Under the pieces are notes generated by a model. It was not told where the DNA came from. It saw only the letters and a program-made list of their open reading frames with translations, and did no database searches. A stretch of DNA of 64,000 nt from Duganella aceris (GTDB taxonomy: Bacteria > Pseudomonadota > Gammaproteobacteria > Burkholderiales > Burkholderiaceae_D). A program made the position numbers and the translations under genes. This document shows, piece after piece, positions 63,218 through 64,000 of this stretch; position 1 is the stretch's first letter, and each line of letters starts with the position of its first letter. The stretch spans positions 682,001-746,000 of the forward strand of contig NZ_JAADJT010000001.1 of NCBI RefSeq assembly GCF_011090165.1. Direction: 5' to 3'.

Positions 63218-63242
63218 GGTGGATCTCCGGTGGATGTTGGGT

Positions 63243-63530
63243 TCAGGGGCGCAGCGCGACGACCGTCACGATAGCATCGGGATGCGACTGGAAGGTCAGC
63301 GCGCGCGCCTCCAGCTGGTTCAGTTGGTCCATCGCCGAGGAACAGGCGTAGCCGTATTTGAGGCGCACACGGTCGCTGGCGAGATTGAGCGCGGCGCGGC
63401 TGCGGGTCATGAAATCGGCCAGCGGATAACGTTCGCCGGCGCGCAGGAAATCGTGCACCACGGTCGACGGCGAATAGCAGCTGCTGATGCTGTCGTCCGG
63501 CCATTGCACGGTGAAGCGAACTTCAGGCAT
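63243..63530 (-). CDS. MSMEG_0570-like small protein of the Nit1C cluster
   Basis: 95 residues, no membrane segment or signal peptide: PEVRFTVQWPDDSISSCYSPSTVVHDFL, then ALNLASDRVRLKYGYACSSAMDQLNQLEARAL. It matches the small 'nitrogen starvation response' family found in Nit1C clusters (recognised from memory). Its ATG overlaps the stop of the upstream gene by 8 bp; the flavoprotein gene follows after 25 bp. Molecular function unknown. Confidence 0.85.
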   Translation of the reverse strand: MPEVRFTVQWPDDSISSCYSPSTVVHDFLRAGERYPLADFMTRSRAALNLASDRVRLKYGYACSSAMDQLNQLEARALTFQSHPDAIVTVVALRP

Positions 63531-64000
63531 GGTGGACCTCCTTTGATGTCGGCGCGCAGCCGATCAATGCTTCTTCCGCGAAGTCCCACAGCAGCGCACG
63601 GCCCTGGTCTGCGCCGTGGCGCAGATGCACGCGGCGGCCGGCGTCGGTGCGGCCGATGACGGCGCAGGCCAGCTCGCGTTCTTTGAAGCGCGCCATCACC
63701 GCATCCAGATCGGCGTCGGCCACGCTGAGGATGAAGCCGTAGCTGGGGAAGGTGGTCAGCCAGCGCTCCAGCGCGACGCCGGGCGCGCACGGGATCGCGG
63801 CCAGGTCGATCTCGGCGCCGATGCCGGAGCATTCGAGCAGCATCAGCGCGGTGCCGACCACGCCGGCCATGCTGATGTCCTTGGCGGCGGCGCACAAGCC
63901 GTCTTCGGCGATGGACGGCAGCAGTTCCAGATCGGCGCGCAGGCGCTCGGGCGGCGCGTCCAGGCTGGCGTTCCAGTAATCGTAGGGGTCCATGTAGCGG
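63523..64000 (-). CDS. AIR synthase-related protein of the Nit1C cluster (3' part)
   Basis: The C-terminal 158 or so codons are inside the window and the frame is open to the edge, so the 5' part lies beyond. Seen: DGLCAAAKDISMAGVVGTALMLLECSGIGAEIDLAAIPCAPG and YGFILSVADADLDAVMARFKERELACAVIGRTDAGRRV, which fit the C-terminal domain of PurM/AIR-synthase-like ATP-binding proteins (sll0787 family). The ATG at 63993 is internal. It is the first visible gene of the cluster. Confidence 0.85.
   Translation of the reverse strand, partial: RYMDPYDYWNASLDAPPERLRADLELLPSIAEDGLCAAAKDISMAGVVGTALMLLECSGIGAEIDLAAIPCAPGVALERWLTTFPSYGFILSVADADLDAVMARFKERELACAVIGRTDAGRRVHLRHGADQGRALLWDFAEEALIGCAPTSKEVHHA

Overview
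The window is about 64 kb of GC-rich chromosome from a Gram-negative bacterium, most likely a betaproteobacterium of the Burkholderiales (Oxalobacteraceae, Massilia/Duganella/Janthinobacterium-like). That placement is inference from gene content and order: mla, then an ABC exporter, ibaG, murA, a full his operon and tat, all co-directional; a short-form HisG; a LiuR-controlled leucine catabolism operon; and RAYT/REP-like palindromes. No database search was possible. No rRNA, tRNA, CRISPR array, integrase or prophage block was seen.

Layout. 0.1-0.5 kb: a small coiled-coil membrane protein. 0.5-13.2 kb (minus strand): a long tight gene string, in transcription order ABC ATPase, permease, ibaG, murA, hisG, hisD, an orphan DNA methyltransferase, hisC, hisB, hisH, hisA, hisF, hisI, hisE, hinT, tatA, tatB, tatC. 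13.4-17.5 kb (minus): mlaF-E-D-A-C-B, phospholipid trafficking, with the lipoprotein gene mlaA inside the operon. 17.7-23.9 kb (minus): gltB-gltD glutamate synthase, ended by a clear terminator. 24.0-24.8 kb: a RAYT transposase cassette with inverted terminal repeats, abutting the stop codon of a response regulator. 24.8-29.8 kb (minus): SNF2 helicase, soluble PAS histidine kinase, response regulator. 30.0-33.4 kb (plus): tex, grxD, ubiX. 33.4-34.2 kb: two small genes, including an XRE regulator with its own terminator.

34.4-41.0 kb (plus): liuR, liuA, aceK, thiolase, SDR and a second acyl-CoA dehydrogenase, with two LiuR-type operators. 41.1-45.05 kb (minus): an arsenic operon arsR-C-B-H extended by a flavin reductase and an unknown gene. 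45.1-46.05 kb: a lower-GC patch with a HicA-like gene fused to what looks like its usual partner, plus unexplained repeats. 46.1-55.4 kb: mixed genes (YihY, a peptide-binding protein, an SpmA-SpmB fusion, PBP4 with an internal repeat, GlxA- and LysR-type regulators, an NmrA-like protein, a UBP zinc finger). 55.5-56.5 kb: an aldo/keto reductase. 56.6-62.0 kb (minus): a probable peptidoglycan-recycling operon (AmpG-like permease, GH10-like lipoprotein, BadF-type sugar kinase, AmiD-like amidase, DdpX). 61.9-64.0 kb (minus): the 3' end of a Nit1C-type nitrilase-associated cluster (AIR-synthase-like, MSMEG_0570-like, MSMEG_0569-like flavoprotein) that runs off the window edge.

The less-described parts are the Nit1C tail overlapping the cell-wall recycling genes, the fused HicA-like protein, the methyltransferase inside the his operon, aceK inside the LiuR operon, and a family of near-perfect palindromes sharing the core GGGTCRGA that may be mobilised by the RAYT.
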